Positions 20,262-28,632 of a stretch of DNA of 43,317 bases are shown in pieces; position 1 is the first letter of the stretch, and the number at the start of each line of letters is the position of its first letter. A program made the translations under genes and the position numbers. The DNA comes from Prochlorococcus sp. AG-363-M17 (lineage in GTDB: Bacteria > Cyanobacteriota > Cyanobacteriia > PCC-6307 > Cyanobiaceae): the NCBI GenBank assembly GCA_003278365.1, contig QCFS01000011.1:1-43317 (forward strand). Direction: 5' to 3'. Under the pieces are notes generated by a model, which worked only from the letters and a program-made list of their open reading frames with translations, had not been told where the DNA came from and made no database searches.

Positions 20262-21212
20262 TCACCTTAGTCCAATACGCCTACGGTTCAAATAATTAAA
20301 GAGGCGATAGGGAAATAAAATAGATAAAATATAAATTAAACTTGCTTTCCTTGATTCAGGAATAATTTGTCTTATAGCCTTCCTTGCCATATCTCCACCT
20401 TCAGACTCCCATATTAGAAGACTTTCTTGGATTAATATCTGTGTTCTGATCGCTTTAAGTTCTTGCCGATATGTAACTTCTAAGGAAGGGATCATTTGTG
20501 ATAGTTTTTTTAGAAACAGTTTCTTTTCTGAGGGAATACGATCTACTTGCCTCCAAGTCAAGCTATTTTTATGAATTCGTTGTTTAGCTAATACTTCATT
20601 ACATACTGCCAATTCATAGTAATATGATAATCTAATAAATAAATCATATTCATCGATAAGATTAAAATCACTATCAAACCATTTATCTAATTTGTAAAGG
20701 GCCGACTTTCGTATAATTGCTGTTGGTTGTGATATAAAATTTGCTTGAAGTAATTTTTCAAAAACTTTACCTTGAGAAGGGGATGTTTGTTTAAACTTTC
20801 TAGAAACATTGTTAGTTCCACTTTCATCTACATATAAGCAGTCACTAATTACTATACCAACAGAATCAATATCAAATAAAGCAATCTGTTTTTCTAACTT
20901 CGTGGGCAACCAAATATCGTCACAGTCAATGAATGCTAATAATTGACCAGATGCGTTAGCAATTGCTTGATTGCGTGCCTCACCAAGAGTAGTGAATTGA
21001 GAGCTAAGGAAATATTTTAATCTTATATCCCTAAATTCCTTGAAAATTATTGAACTACAGTCTGTTGAACAGTTATCCCAAAATATGATCTCCCAATTCT
21101 GATAGGTTTGTTTTATAACACTTTGAATACATTCTTTTAAGTATCTTTCTCCATTATGGCAATTAATGATAACACTAACATAGGGCTCTTTTTCTAAAGT
21201 GGTTCTAATCAT
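20262..21212 (-). CDS. Family 2 glycosyltransferase
   Basis: Predicted cytoplasmic GT-A-fold transferase that adds a sugar from a nucleotide donor to a glycan or lipid acceptor. The start VSVIINCHNGERYLKECIQSV, WDNCSTDCS, ARNQAIANASGQLLAFIDCDD (metal-binding acidic motif DCDD at 96-99) and ADxDLFxRL-like NLIDEYDLFIRLS are characteristic of GT2. The C-terminal 80 residues are basic and helical with a hydrophobic stretch (ASLIYILSILFPYRLFNYL) that may touch the membrane. Donor and acceptor cannot be told. It is the last gene of the island on the minus strand. Confidence 0.92.
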   Translation of the reverse strand: MIRTTLEKEPYVSVIINCHNGERYLKECIQSVIKQTYQNWEIIFWDNCSTDCSSIIFKEFRDIRLKYFLSSQFTTLGEARNQAIANASGQLLAFIDCDDIWLPTKLEKQIALFDIDSVGIVISDCLYVDESGTNNVSRKFKQTSPSQGKVFEKLLQANFISQPTAIIRKSALYKLDKWFDSDFNLIDEYDLFIRLSYYYELAVCNEVLAKQRIHKNSLTWRQVDRIPSEKKLFLKKLSQMIPSLEVTYRQELKAIRTQILIQESLLIWESEGGDMARKAIRQIIPESRKASLIYILSILFPYRLFNYLNRRRIGLR

Positions 21213-21405
21213 GGGGTTAAGTGGTGTACATGAGTTGTAATTTCAGATATGGACTTTTAGACAGGAAAAAAAACACTTGTATAGGTTACATAATTGAGAA
21301 TAGAATGTAAAGAGATCTTCTCAGCAAGGGCAACTTGAGAAGCTGATGCAAAGAAAGGAAATCAGTCATGGCTTATGAAAATAGTTAATTTAGATAATGA
21401 AACTC

Positions 21406-22560
21406 TTATGAATATCTTTGACTTAGAAGTCTTAAAAGTGTAACTCTTAACCTTTCTTTGAGATAGGCGAACTTAGAAAGAGGAATAATTGAAATCTTGA
21501 ATTTCTCTGAACGTTCAATCTTAATCAAGTAGGTAATAGAATAGGAAATAGAATTACGTTGATAATAGGTGTAGTGATCGGGTCGAATTTGATAGGAGGA
21601 TTCAAACATTTTCACATAAAATTTTTGTTCACCTAGTATCTTTTCAATTTCCGTCTTCAGAGTATTTTCACCTGATTTAGTGATATATGAATTTACCTGT
21701 AGAAAAGCTTTACCACCCTTAGTCAAGTGAGAATCAAGACCAGACAATATCCTGCAGGTAATCTCAATTCCCAAATGTCCACCATAACCATGTAAAGAGT
21801 GACTATTCTCTTGACTAAATAATTCAAGAGGTGGATTTGCAATTATAGTGTCATACGTTCCGCTCAAGTCATTATAAACGTCAGACTTCACCGTATTTAT
21901 ATTATCTATTTGATTTATTTGTGCATTAAGATTTATAGTATCTAAAGCATATTGATTAATGTCTGTGGAGGTAACTGAGTCAGAATGCTGGGATAGCCAA
22001 AGAGATAAAAAACCTGCTCCACAACCGATCTCAAGAGCTTTTTGAGTTGATCTAAAATTTAATTGTTGTTTTAAGAAATTCCATAATGTAAATGTATCAT
22101 ACCCAATATGCACATAATCTAATGAACCTTCCTCGCTATAGCGGCTCTGTTTTTTTATTGGTAGCATTGGACTGCTAATTACCAAGAAATTAGCGATTGG
22201 AGTTAGCCTAAATTTAAATCTATACCGACCCTTACTAAAAGTAATGAGGTCATCATTAAATAGAGATTTTATCTCATCATGGTTATATAGTCGAAGCAAT
22301 TCTTTAGATGATAATTGTTCAGTCTTAAATAGAAATCTATACAACAAGAAAGTTGATGGGCGCAAAAGTTTTAAAATGAACTCATAAAGAGGGTAAAGCG
22401 CTGTAGAGTGAAAAATAGAAATATTCTTCCTAAACAAAAATGAACGAAAAACATAAATTTCATGCCCTATAAATATCGAAGGCCTAGTTGGAAAATACTG
22501 CAAGGACCTATATTTGAATTTGTCAGTTGACTGTTTAATTGCAGCTATTGAATAATCCAT
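21406..22560 (-). CDS. Class I SAM-dependent methyltransferase with NPP motif and N-terminal extra domain
   Basis: The C-terminal half carries the SAM-binding motif ALEIGCGAGFLSLWLS (175-190), the acidic loop STDINQYALDTINLNA and ANPPLELF (241-248). NPP-type active sites are found in enzymes that methylate nitrogens of planar groups (adenine/guanine rings or glutamine side chains: PrmC, RsmC, N6-DNA methylases). The first 140 residues form a separate, mostly helical region with a small strand-rich part (LITFSKGRYRFKFRLTPIANFLVISSP) that I do not recognise. No target-recognition domain for DNA is evident. Flanked by intergenic gaps of about 200 bases on both sides. The substrate is unknown; a modified glycan precursor, small molecule or protein are all possible. 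Confidence 0.85.
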   Translation of the reverse strand: MDYSIAAIKQSTDKFKYRSLQYFPTRPSIFIGHEIYVFRSFLFRKNISIFHSTALYPLYEFILKLLRPSTFLLYRFLFKTEQLSSKELLRLYNHDEIKSLFNDDLITFSKGRYRFKFRLTPIANFLVISSPMLPIKKQSRYSEEGSLDYVHIGYDTFTLWNFLKQQLNFRSTQKALEIGCGAGFLSLWLSQHSDSVTSTDINQYALDTINLNAQINQIDNINTVKSDVYNDLSGTYDTIIANPPLELFSQENSHSLHGYGGHLGIEITCRILSGLDSHLTKGGKAFLQVNSYITKSGENTLKTEIEKILGEQKFYVKMFESSYQIRPDHYTYYQRNSISYSITYLIKIERSEKFKISIIPLSKFAYLKERLRVTLLRLLSQRYS

Positions 22561-22780
22561 ATTAAAATCAATTTAAGTGCAACGAAAATCGATTGACTTA
22601 GATAGTCTATATCAGTTTGTACTTTATAATCTATGGCATTAGGTATTGTTTACAAGCTTGATCTCACAAAATAGTTTATATATGTTAATGCGCTGATTAT
22701 CATTCTCAAAAGATCTTCTATGTTAAGATGACAAGCAAGTCATTAAACTAATTATAATTGAATATTCCAAAGGCAAGTGC

Positions 22781-23563
22781 TCAATGAATTATACTTATAA
22801 TATTTTGTTTGAAATTTTTGATGATCTTTAAAACTTCTCTTTTTAATCTACCCAGCTTATATCTATATCTATGATAACCCCAACCATCTCCTGCTATTAG
22901 TCTTTGAATCTCTGAAGAATTCATTGAATCAAGCAGGCATAGCCTACCAATAAAAACAGTCTGGGCATTTTGAATATAAGTGCCCTGATGTGGTGTAGAA
23001 GTGTAGATTCGAGAAAGCTTTAAAGTCTTGCTTTTTAATTCTGAAATTGTTCTTTTTCTTAATTCACCCCCTGGCACAGCAAAGGTTGTAATGTCTTCAT
23101 TCAATAGATTTTCTAAAATCTCACGACTTTTAAGGACTTCATATTCAACAGCTTCTTTTTTTAAATCACAAAAAGGACTTGGATGAGTATGGCTATGCGA
23201 TCCAATTTTATGACCTAATGAACGAATATATTTAATTTCTTCTGCATTTAAAAAACCCTCACTTCCGATAAGAGAAGTGACTATGAAAAAGGTGGCTCGA
23301 ATATTAAGACTCTTAAGGTGTTGTGCTAATCGTAATGAAGAACCACCTCCATCATCTGAAGTGATCTCTACTCTATCTTCCGTGCTACTTTCTAAGGAAG
23401 TAATAGAGTCAAAGGGAATACCAGATTCAAGAGATTTTTTCATACTATCAATAAAGATATCTAATGACAGCAAGTATCTAGAATCTTCTTCTTGCATACC
23501 CCGCCTTGCAGATTCCTTAAAATCATGCACCATAATTGCTCTATGATTATTCACCCTATTCAT
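22781..23563 (-). CDS. Polysaccharide deacetylase (NodB homology domain)
   Basis: Predicted metal-dependent carbohydrate N- or O-deacetylase of 260 residues. The catalytic acid pair appears as ITSDDGGGSS (Asp 70-71, usually TFDDGP), and the metal-binding His motif as GHKIGSHSHTHPSP (His 123 and 127). ATFFIVTSLIG and FAVPGGE correspond to the following NodB segments, the last replacing the usual RxPxG. No signal peptide is seen, which suggests action on a cytoplasmic glycan precursor. The ATG at 23563 lacks a clear ribosome-binding site; ATG at 23533 is an alternative. Confidence 0.88.
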   Translation of the reverse strand: MNRVNNHRAIMVHDFKESARRGMQEEDSRYLLSLDIFIDSMKKSLESGIPFDSITSLESSTEDRVEITSDDGGGSSLRLAQHLKSLNIRATFFIVTSLIGSEGFLNAEEIKYIRSLGHKIGSHSHTHPSPFCDLKKEAVEYEVLKSREILENLLNEDITTFAVPGGELRKRTISELKSKTLKLSRIYTSTPHQGTYIQNAQTVFIGRLCLLDSMNSSEIQRLIAGDGWGYHRYRYKLGRLKREVLKIIKNFKQNIISIIH

Positions 23564-23677
23564 GGTAATTAAACTTGGAAAGTTGGTTGTTCATTCACTA
23601 TTCAGAAAGTATTGAAGTAAAATTATTAAAGGGTGTCTATATCATGGTTTCATTGATTTGAGAAAGTTTAGGAATGA

Positions 23678-24007
23678 TTAATACATTACATAGATAAAGG
23701 GGGGTATTTCACTGTTATAAATGTAGTCAAATTCCAAATTATCTGACAAATGCATGAATTCTGGAACAAGCGACGATAATTCTACTAAGCCACTAGATGA
23801 CCAAAGATCAGATAATTGTTCTGCAACCTTCTCCTTTTCAAATAGTACAAAATCATCGTTTTGACTTGGTGAAGAGTACCAACTTTCTTCATCACTTAAA
23901 GACAGTTCTATCGGGATATAACCTTTATCACGTAACTTTTTAGCTGCCTTTAGGAACAATTTCCTATAGAAATGACTGGATAGTTTTTGGTTTCTAGTCG
24001 AGTTCAT
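23678..24007 (-). CDS. Unknown small protein, coupled to the carbamoyltransferase
   Basis: 109 residues that I do not recognise. The ATG at 24007 is favoured over the one at 24028 because AAGGA lies five bases upstream; with this start the gene overlaps the end of the carbamoyltransferase gene by 14 bases, implying translational coupling. The N-terminal third is a basic helix (HFYRKLFLKAAKKLRDKGYIP); the middle is acidic (LSLSDEESWYSSPSQNDDFV); the C-terminus ends in an aromatic, hydrophobic run (EIPPFIYVMY). There is no signal peptide, membrane helix or cysteine. The tight linkage suggests a helper or adaptor for the carbamoyltransferase or its substrate (inference). Confidence 0.78.
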   Translation of the reverse strand: MNSTRNQKLSSHFYRKLFLKAAKKLRDKGYIPIELSLSDEESWYSSPSQNDDFVLFEKEKVAEQLSDLWSSSGLVELSSLVPEFMHLSDNLEFDYIYNSEIPPFIYVMY

Positions 24008-25820
24008 ATTGATCCTTCCAAGAATCATCAGGTTGATTATGTGGTTGATGAGATTTTTGCATTATACAATTCTCGACAACAAGAAGATCCATCTCTGTTC
24101 TCATGAAACATTTATAGGCATCATCAGGTGAACATACTATGGGTTCTCCACGTACGTTAAAAGATGTATTCACTAAAACAGGACAGCCGGTTAGACTTTC
24201 AAAAGCTGAGATTAGATTAAAGTATTCGCTATTATTTTCAATCGTTATTGTTTGAATGCGGGCAGAGTAATCAACATGTGTAACTGCTGGAATAGTACTT
24301 TTAGGAATATTTACGATATTCAACAAGTTATTATTCGATAACTCTTTTTTGTTAAATGACTTACGCTTATCCTTCGAGATGGTTGTTACAAGAAGCATAT
24401 AGGGACTATCATTATTTAAATCAAACCACTCATTAGCTCTGCTCTTAAGTATTGATGGAGCAAAAGGTCTGAATGATTCTCTATATTTAATTTTTAGATT
24501 CATTTTTGCTTGTGTATCTTCCCTGCGAGGGTCTCCCAATATCGATCGTGAACCTAATGCACGAGGACCGAATTCCATCCTTCCATTCATAAAGCCTACT
24601 ATTTTTCCATCTTTTATAGCATTAGCTATTCGAAAAGCTCTTTCCTTTGCATCATCTACTACATCATAAATTGCTCCATATTGATCTAATGCTGCCCGTA
24701 CTTCATAGGTCGAATAAGAAGGACCGAGAAGACTCCCTTTCTGAGAGTCCTTATTTATATTCAGTTTTCGCGGTATTTTAAAAAGCATATGACTTGCAGC
24801 TAAGGCAGCTCCTAATGCACCACCTGCGTCTCCCGCAGCAGGTTGGATCCACAAATTTTTAAATAGTTTGGAATTATCTAATATTCCATTTGAAACACAG
24901 TTCAAAGCTACACCACCAGCCAAACAAAGAGAGTCAGAACCTGTTAATTCCTTAGCATGCTTTGCAAGGCCTTTAATAATATCTTCTGTGACTTTTTGAA
25001 TTGATGATGCCAGGTCCATCTCCTTTTTTGTAATCATAGTTTCTGGTTTTCTAGGTAAGCCACCAAATAGCTGATGAAATTTTTGGTTGGTCATATAATC
25101 TGAATCTAAATATCCAAAGAAATCCATATTGAGTCGAAATGATCCATCACTTTTAATGGCTACTAGATGTTCATATATCATGTCAACATATACAGGATTC
25201 CCATAGGGAGCAAGTCCCATTAATTTATATTCTCCAGAATTCACCTTAAACCCACAGTAATAAGTAAATGCGCTGTATAAAAGTCCTAATGAATGTGGAA
25301 AATTAATCTCTTTTAGAGTTTCAACTTCTCTATCTTGACCAAAAGATATACTAGTGGTTGCCCATTCTCCTACACCATCTACTGTAAGTATTGCAGCACT
25401 TTCAAAAGGAGAAGGAAAGAATGCAGACGCTGCATGAGACAAATGGTGTCTAGTTACATAAACAGGTATTTGTATATTTAACATATCTTGTATTAAGCTT
25501 TGGATGGAAAACTTTGAACTTAGGAATCTAGGTATTGCTTTACACCATTGATCCTCTATCGATTTTTCAGAATTTATAAAAGTTTTAATTAAACGGTCAA
25601 AGCTATAAATTGGATTATCATAAAATATTATCGCATTTAATTCATTAGGTTCCAGAAATGCTTCTTCCAAGCAGTAATTAATGGAATTCCGCGGAAAAGT
25701 TGAATCATGCTTTATGCGTGTAAATCTTTCTTCTTGAGCAGCCGCTATAATCTCTCCATCTTGGACAATGGCTGCAGCCGAGTCATGGTAAAAGCATGAT
25801 ATACCTAACAGATTAATCAT
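23994..25820 (-). CDS. Carbamoyltransferase, NodU/CmcH family
   Basis: O-carbamoylates a hydroxyl group on a sugar or small molecule using carbamoyl phosphate and ATP via a carbamoyladenylate. The N-terminal Kae1-like domain has GISCFYHDSAAAIV (His 12), AAQEERFTRIKHD and the metal-binding RHHLSHAASAFF (His 125, 126, 129), then LTVDGVGEWAT. The adenylate site is seen in QPAAGDAGGALGAAL. The C-terminal YrdC-like domain carries GRMEFGPRALGSRSILGDPR, RPFAPSIL and NTSFNVRGEPIVCSP. At 608 residues it is full length with intact motifs. Start overlaps the SGNH hydrolase stop (ATGA). Its acceptor is unknown; the setting suggests a surface-glycan sugar. Confidence 0.95.
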   Translation of the reverse strand: MINLLGISCFYHDSAAAIVQDGEIIAAAQEERFTRIKHDSTFPRNSINYCLEEAFLEPNELNAIIFYDNPIYSFDRLIKTFINSEKSIEDQWCKAIPRFLSSKFSIQSLIQDMLNIQIPVYVTRHHLSHAASAFFPSPFESAAILTVDGVGEWATTSISFGQDREVETLKEINFPHSLGLLYSAFTYYCGFKVNSGEYKLMGLAPYGNPVYVDMIYEHLVAIKSDGSFRLNMDFFGYLDSDYMTNQKFHQLFGGLPRKPETMITKKEMDLASSIQKVTEDIIKGLAKHAKELTGSDSLCLAGGVALNCVSNGILDNSKLFKNLWIQPAAGDAGGALGAALAASHMLFKIPRKLNINKDSQKGSLLGPSYSTYEVRAALDQYGAIYDVVDDAKERAFRIANAIKDGKIVGFMNGRMEFGPRALGSRSILGDPRREDTQAKMNLKIKYRESFRPFAPSILKSRANEWFDLNNDSPYMLLVTTISKDKRKSFNKKELSNNNLLNIVNIPKSTIPAVTHVDYSARIQTITIENNSEYFNLISAFESLTGCPVLVNTSFNVRGEPIVCSPDDAYKCFMRTEMDLLVVENCIMQKSHQPHNQPDDSWKDQYELD

Positions 25821-26824
25821 AAATTAGTTGAATTATTAGTTAACAAGGGTTTGATTGATTTGAGAAGGGATTCAGCAAGTACTTTGTGACCGCTTGGTGT
25901 AAAATGTTGATCTACTTTAAAACGAAATTCTCTTCGAATATTATAAGGAAACTGGAGAAAGTCCTGTAATGGATCATGAATGAATATTTTAGGAATTCTT
26001 TCAATGGATCTAAATCTCTCTTGATAATGATTAGGGGATGATATTTGTTCAATATATTGATACAAAGGAATTGGGCAAATAATCACTGGCTTCTCTATTT
26101 CTGAAACCCACTTTTGTAAAATCGCCTCCATTAAAAGCCATGCAGGGTTCAATCTTGTGTTGTAGGCCTCTAAAGGTTGAAATCTTACCAGTCTCTGAGC
26201 AAAATCCTTTGCTGAAGGACCAAGTTTTTTGATTAGGCTTCGCAACCAAATCATTCTCCCAGTCCTTTCTATATATTCAAGTTGATCAGAATTCAGACTT
26301 TCTATTGATAATTTTTCTGGAGGGACAGGGACATTCCTTAATTGAATCCTTCCATAGCTGTCAAGTTCAAAATATGGCTTAGCAAGAAGTATGGTATTGC
26401 CTTCTTTATTTAAGTACTTACGATAACGAGCAATGATTCTATTAATATTGTGCACTTGTAGACCAATAATTACTAGATCATGCTCTATATCCATTGCAAA
26501 ATTCTTCCATATCAAGTAATGCTGATCTGTTCCTGTTCCTGGCATACCAAAATTAAAGATTTCCGTATTTGGCAACATATTCTCCAATATATCTGAATAT
26601 CTTTTCCCATCTGAAACACCATCACCTGCTGTAAAAGAATCACCAAAAATAAGGACACGTTTTTGATTGGGCTCTTTACATTTATTAAATTCGTGTTTTG
26701 ATCTAAATCCCAATGTATTGGTTTTAAATAAGTAGCCTCCTGATTCATGGTCTACCCTAGCTTTTAAACAGGGTATAAATCTATAAGAGATTAAAGGATC
26801 ATATTGAAATAACCTTCTTGCCAT
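25817..26824 (-). CDS. SGNH/GDSL hydrolase-like protein
   Basis: Predicted esterase or acetyltransferase-like enzyme. Block I is VLIFGDSFTAGDGV (nucleophile Ser about 63), block II a Gly in FNFGMPGTGTDQ, block III is replaced by VIIGLQVHNINR, and block V DQHFTPSGHKVLAESL supplies Asp 305 and His 307. The first 40 residues (DPLISYRFIPCLKARVD, FKTNTLGFRS) match a lead-in often seen before the SGNH core in glycan-related members. No signal peptide is present. I prefer ATG 26824, which has AAGGA eight bases upstream; ATG 26851 would add 9 residues. It opens the coupled SGNH-carbamoyltransferase-small protein unit. Confidence 0.88.
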   Translation of the reverse strand: MARRLFQYDPLISYRFIPCLKARVDHESGGYLFKTNTLGFRSKHEFNKCKEPNQKRVLIFGDSFTAGDGVSDGKRYSDILENMLPNTEIFNFGMPGTGTDQHYLIWKNFAMDIEHDLVIIGLQVHNINRIIARYRKYLNKEGNTILLAKPYFELDSYGRIQLRNVPVPPEKLSIESLNSDQLEYIERTGRMIWLRSLIKKLGPSAKDFAQRLVRFQPLEAYNTRLNPAWLLMEAILQKWVSEIEKPVIICPIPLYQYIEQISSPNHYQERFRSIERIPKIFIHDPLQDFLQFPYNIRREFRFKVDQHFTPSGHKVLAESLLKSIKPLLTNNSTNL

Positions 26825-26851
26825 AATGGAAATCCTTATAGCGGTTCTCAT

Positions 26852-27461
26852 AATGTATAGATATTCTAGACCCTAGCTGTTAGCTCTCTCCAATTGAAGA
26901 ATAGATATACCTTAGAACCCAATTGAAAAATTGTGTAAACCTTAGATGGAGTATAAAGAGGATATTAGCTTTGATAAATAGTTACTTCGGCAATTTGATT
27001 CCTGCTATTACGTTCCTTGTACTCTTTTGATGGATAGAGCTCCTCATACACTGCTCTGCATGAGGGCAATTTTCAAGCGCGAGATTATGCTAACCAAATA
27101 ACTAGAAAAGAAAAACTAGCTTAAAAAGTCTCCTATTTCCGGTTTACTGAAATTTGCCTAGTAAGCCCACATTTCCAAGAAAGGCTCTCTGCATGTTTCT
27201 TAAGTCCAGGCAGATTGGCAAGAGCCAACAAACTTGGACCCTCGACTAATCACTTACTCTTTTGATTCAGTCCATATTCCACCACCTCAATCACTTAGGT
27301 ATGAGTGCCTTTGAGTCATTGAAACAGCAATTCAGCTAATTGCTCACAGTGAATAAAAACAGTCCTGATGGCCGCTCAGATATCCTTAGCCACGATGCTA
27401 GTTATCTAGGTCTGCTCTAGGTCTAAGCTTTTAGATACTGAACCAATTTCACAGAATTAAG
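26852..27461. other. Gene-free right flank of the island
   Basis: About 610 bases between the SGNH gene and the tRNA-Gly terminator with frequent stops in all frames. I find no recognisable gene fragment, integrase remnant or RNA. It is the longest non-coding stretch in the window and lies where an integrated element would have ended, so decayed sequence is a fair guess; it also must hold the promoter of the island operon. Confidence 0.5.
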
Positions 27462-27463
27462 AA

Positions 27464-27486
27464 AAACCCAGTTTGAAACTGGGTTT
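27464..27486 (-). terminator. Rho-independent terminator of tRNA-Gly
   Basis: Perfect inverted repeat with 11-base arms (AAACCCAGTTT and AAACTGGGTTT) around a single central base. On the minus strand it is followed by TTTTTCTT, giving a classical hairpin plus U-tract 8 bases after the tRNA 3' end. Confidence 0.88.
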
Positions 27487-27494
27487 AACTCTAA

Positions 27495-27565
27495 GCGGAT
27501 GAAGAGATTCGAACTCTCGACCCTCTCCTTGGCAAGGAGATGCTCTACCACTGAGCTACATCCGC
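27495..27565 (-). tRNA. tRNA-Gly (anticodon GCC)
   Basis: Minus-strand cloverleaf of 71 nt: acceptor stem GCGGATG paired with CATCCGC, D-arm with AGCTCAGTGGTAGAGC, anticodon arm CTCCTTGCCAAGGAG with anticodon GCC, and T-arm GAGAGTTCGAATCTC. CCA is not encoded. The 3' end faces the glycan island, the usual side for integration of mobile elements at tRNA genes. Confidence 0.97.
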
Positions 27566-27575
27566 ATGTTCAAAT

Positions 27576-27597
27576 TATGAAGGAGAACTCCTTCATA
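27576..27597 (-). repeat. Perfect inverted repeat between ribH and tRNA-Gly
   Basis: TATGAAGGAG and CTCCTTCATA are perfect 10-base arms with a 2-base centre. On the minus strand it lies downstream of ribH, so it may end the ribH transcript, but no strong T-run follows. It also overlaps CATAAT (minus strand), a plausible -10 box for tRNA-Gly about 8 bases before the tRNA 5' end. Confidence 0.55.
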
Positions 27598-27658
27598 GAG
27601 TTACAGCATGCACCACAAATAGGGATCTGGTCAATTAATTCAAATCATCTTGAAGGAT

Positions 27659-28138
27659 TTAAGAATCAAGTTTCCTCATAAGAGAGCCCATTTCCAACGC
27701 CTGTAACGCAAAGCTCCATCCCAAATTGTTTTTAATGCCTGCTCTTTCAAGAGCTTGCTGCATCGTGTCAGTTGTCAAGACACCAAAAACAACTGGAATG
27801 CCGGTTTCCCTGGAAACAGAAGCAATACCTTTACTAGATTCAGCTACTACAACATCGAAATGTGGAGTGTCTCCACGTATTACAGCCCCAAGAGTAACTA
27901 TCACTTGATACTTACCGCTTTTAGCCAAGTTCTGGGACACAATGGGCAATTCAAAAGAGCCAGGGACCCAAGCAATATCCAACTGAGCACTCGTTTCTGA
28001 AACATCTAGCCCATGCCTTTCCAAGCAATCCAAGCAACCACTAAGCAGTTTGCTAGTGACCAAATCATTAAATCGAGCTACAACAATCGCTATGCGTAAT
28101 CCTGAAGCTTCAGTAAATGTCCCTTCAATTGTGGCCAT
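27659..28138 (-). CDS. ribH: 6,7-dimethyl-8-ribityllumazine synthase
   Basis: Penultimate enzyme of riboflavin synthesis, condensing the ribityl pyrimidinedione with dihydroxybutanone phosphate. [48 protein letters not shown] (catalytic His 93) and [17 protein letters not shown] are all conserved; 159 residues is normal. It follows psbZ on the same strand with a gap of about 114 bases. Confidence 0.97.
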   Translation of the reverse strand: MATIEGTFTEASGLRIAIVVARFNDLVTSKLLSGCLDCLERHGLDVSETSAQLDIAWVPGSFELPIVSQNLAKSGKYQVIVTLGAVIRGDTPHFDVVVAESSKGIASVSRETGIPVVFGVLTTDTMQQALERAGIKNNLGWSFALQALEMGSLMRKLDS

Positions 28139-28252
28139 AAATTCAACGAGGCAAAATTGCCATAATCATCTCACCACACTAGGCGGTAAGAGATCTAACT
28201 CATTTGCATTTGCCTTCGTATGGAAATTCAAATCCGTTGCCTTGCAGGCAAT

Positions 28253-28477
28253 TTAGAAAGAAACACCAACAAGTTGGTGAGCCACATACTCTGAGATCAG
28301 ACCGTTGACAAGCAAAATATGGAACCAAATTCCACAGCCGTTCTCAATCAATCTCACATTCCTTGAGCGACTGCCATAACTTTCTTTGTCAGAAGCAAAA
28401 AGAAGTGGTACAGCCACTACAAGGATCAATGAAGCAAATAAGAGTGCGTTTGCAGCGATAAAGCTAATTGTGTTCAT
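28253..28477 (-). CDS. psbZ: Photosystem II protein PsbZ (Ycf9)
   Basis: Small two-helix thylakoid protein at the edge of photosystem II, linked to antenna association. Of 74 residues, the first helix (ANALLFASLILVVAVPLLFA) and second helix (GCGIWFHILLVNGLISEYV) align with the PsbZ pattern, including the VVAVP turn. The loop (SDKESYGSRSRNVRLIEN) is more polar, and the C-terminal tail (AHQLVGVSF) about 10 residues longer, than the usual 62-residue form. The assignment also rests on its place next to ribH and divergent from mutS, as I recall for related genomes. Confidence 0.8.
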   Translation of the reverse strand: MNTISFIAANALLFASLILVVAVPLLFASDKESYGSRSRNVRLIENGCGIWFHILLVNGLISEYVAHQLVGVSF

Positions 28478-28632
28478 TTGGAATGAAGCAGCGGAGCCAT
28501 TTCTCTAACCACCGCATATTCTCCCATGATGGAGAAGCTTCCGCCGAAAAGAGACCAATTGATGTCGCGAGGCTTCACATGCAAAAAATGCGATCACCCT
28601 TAATATGCCAATCTCCTATGGAGAGGTGATGG

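Noticed and set aside
27499-27681. 60-codon plus-strand frame over the tRNA
   Set aside because: It covers the tRNA-Gly gene and its palindrome and then runs into ribH antisense; no protein signal.
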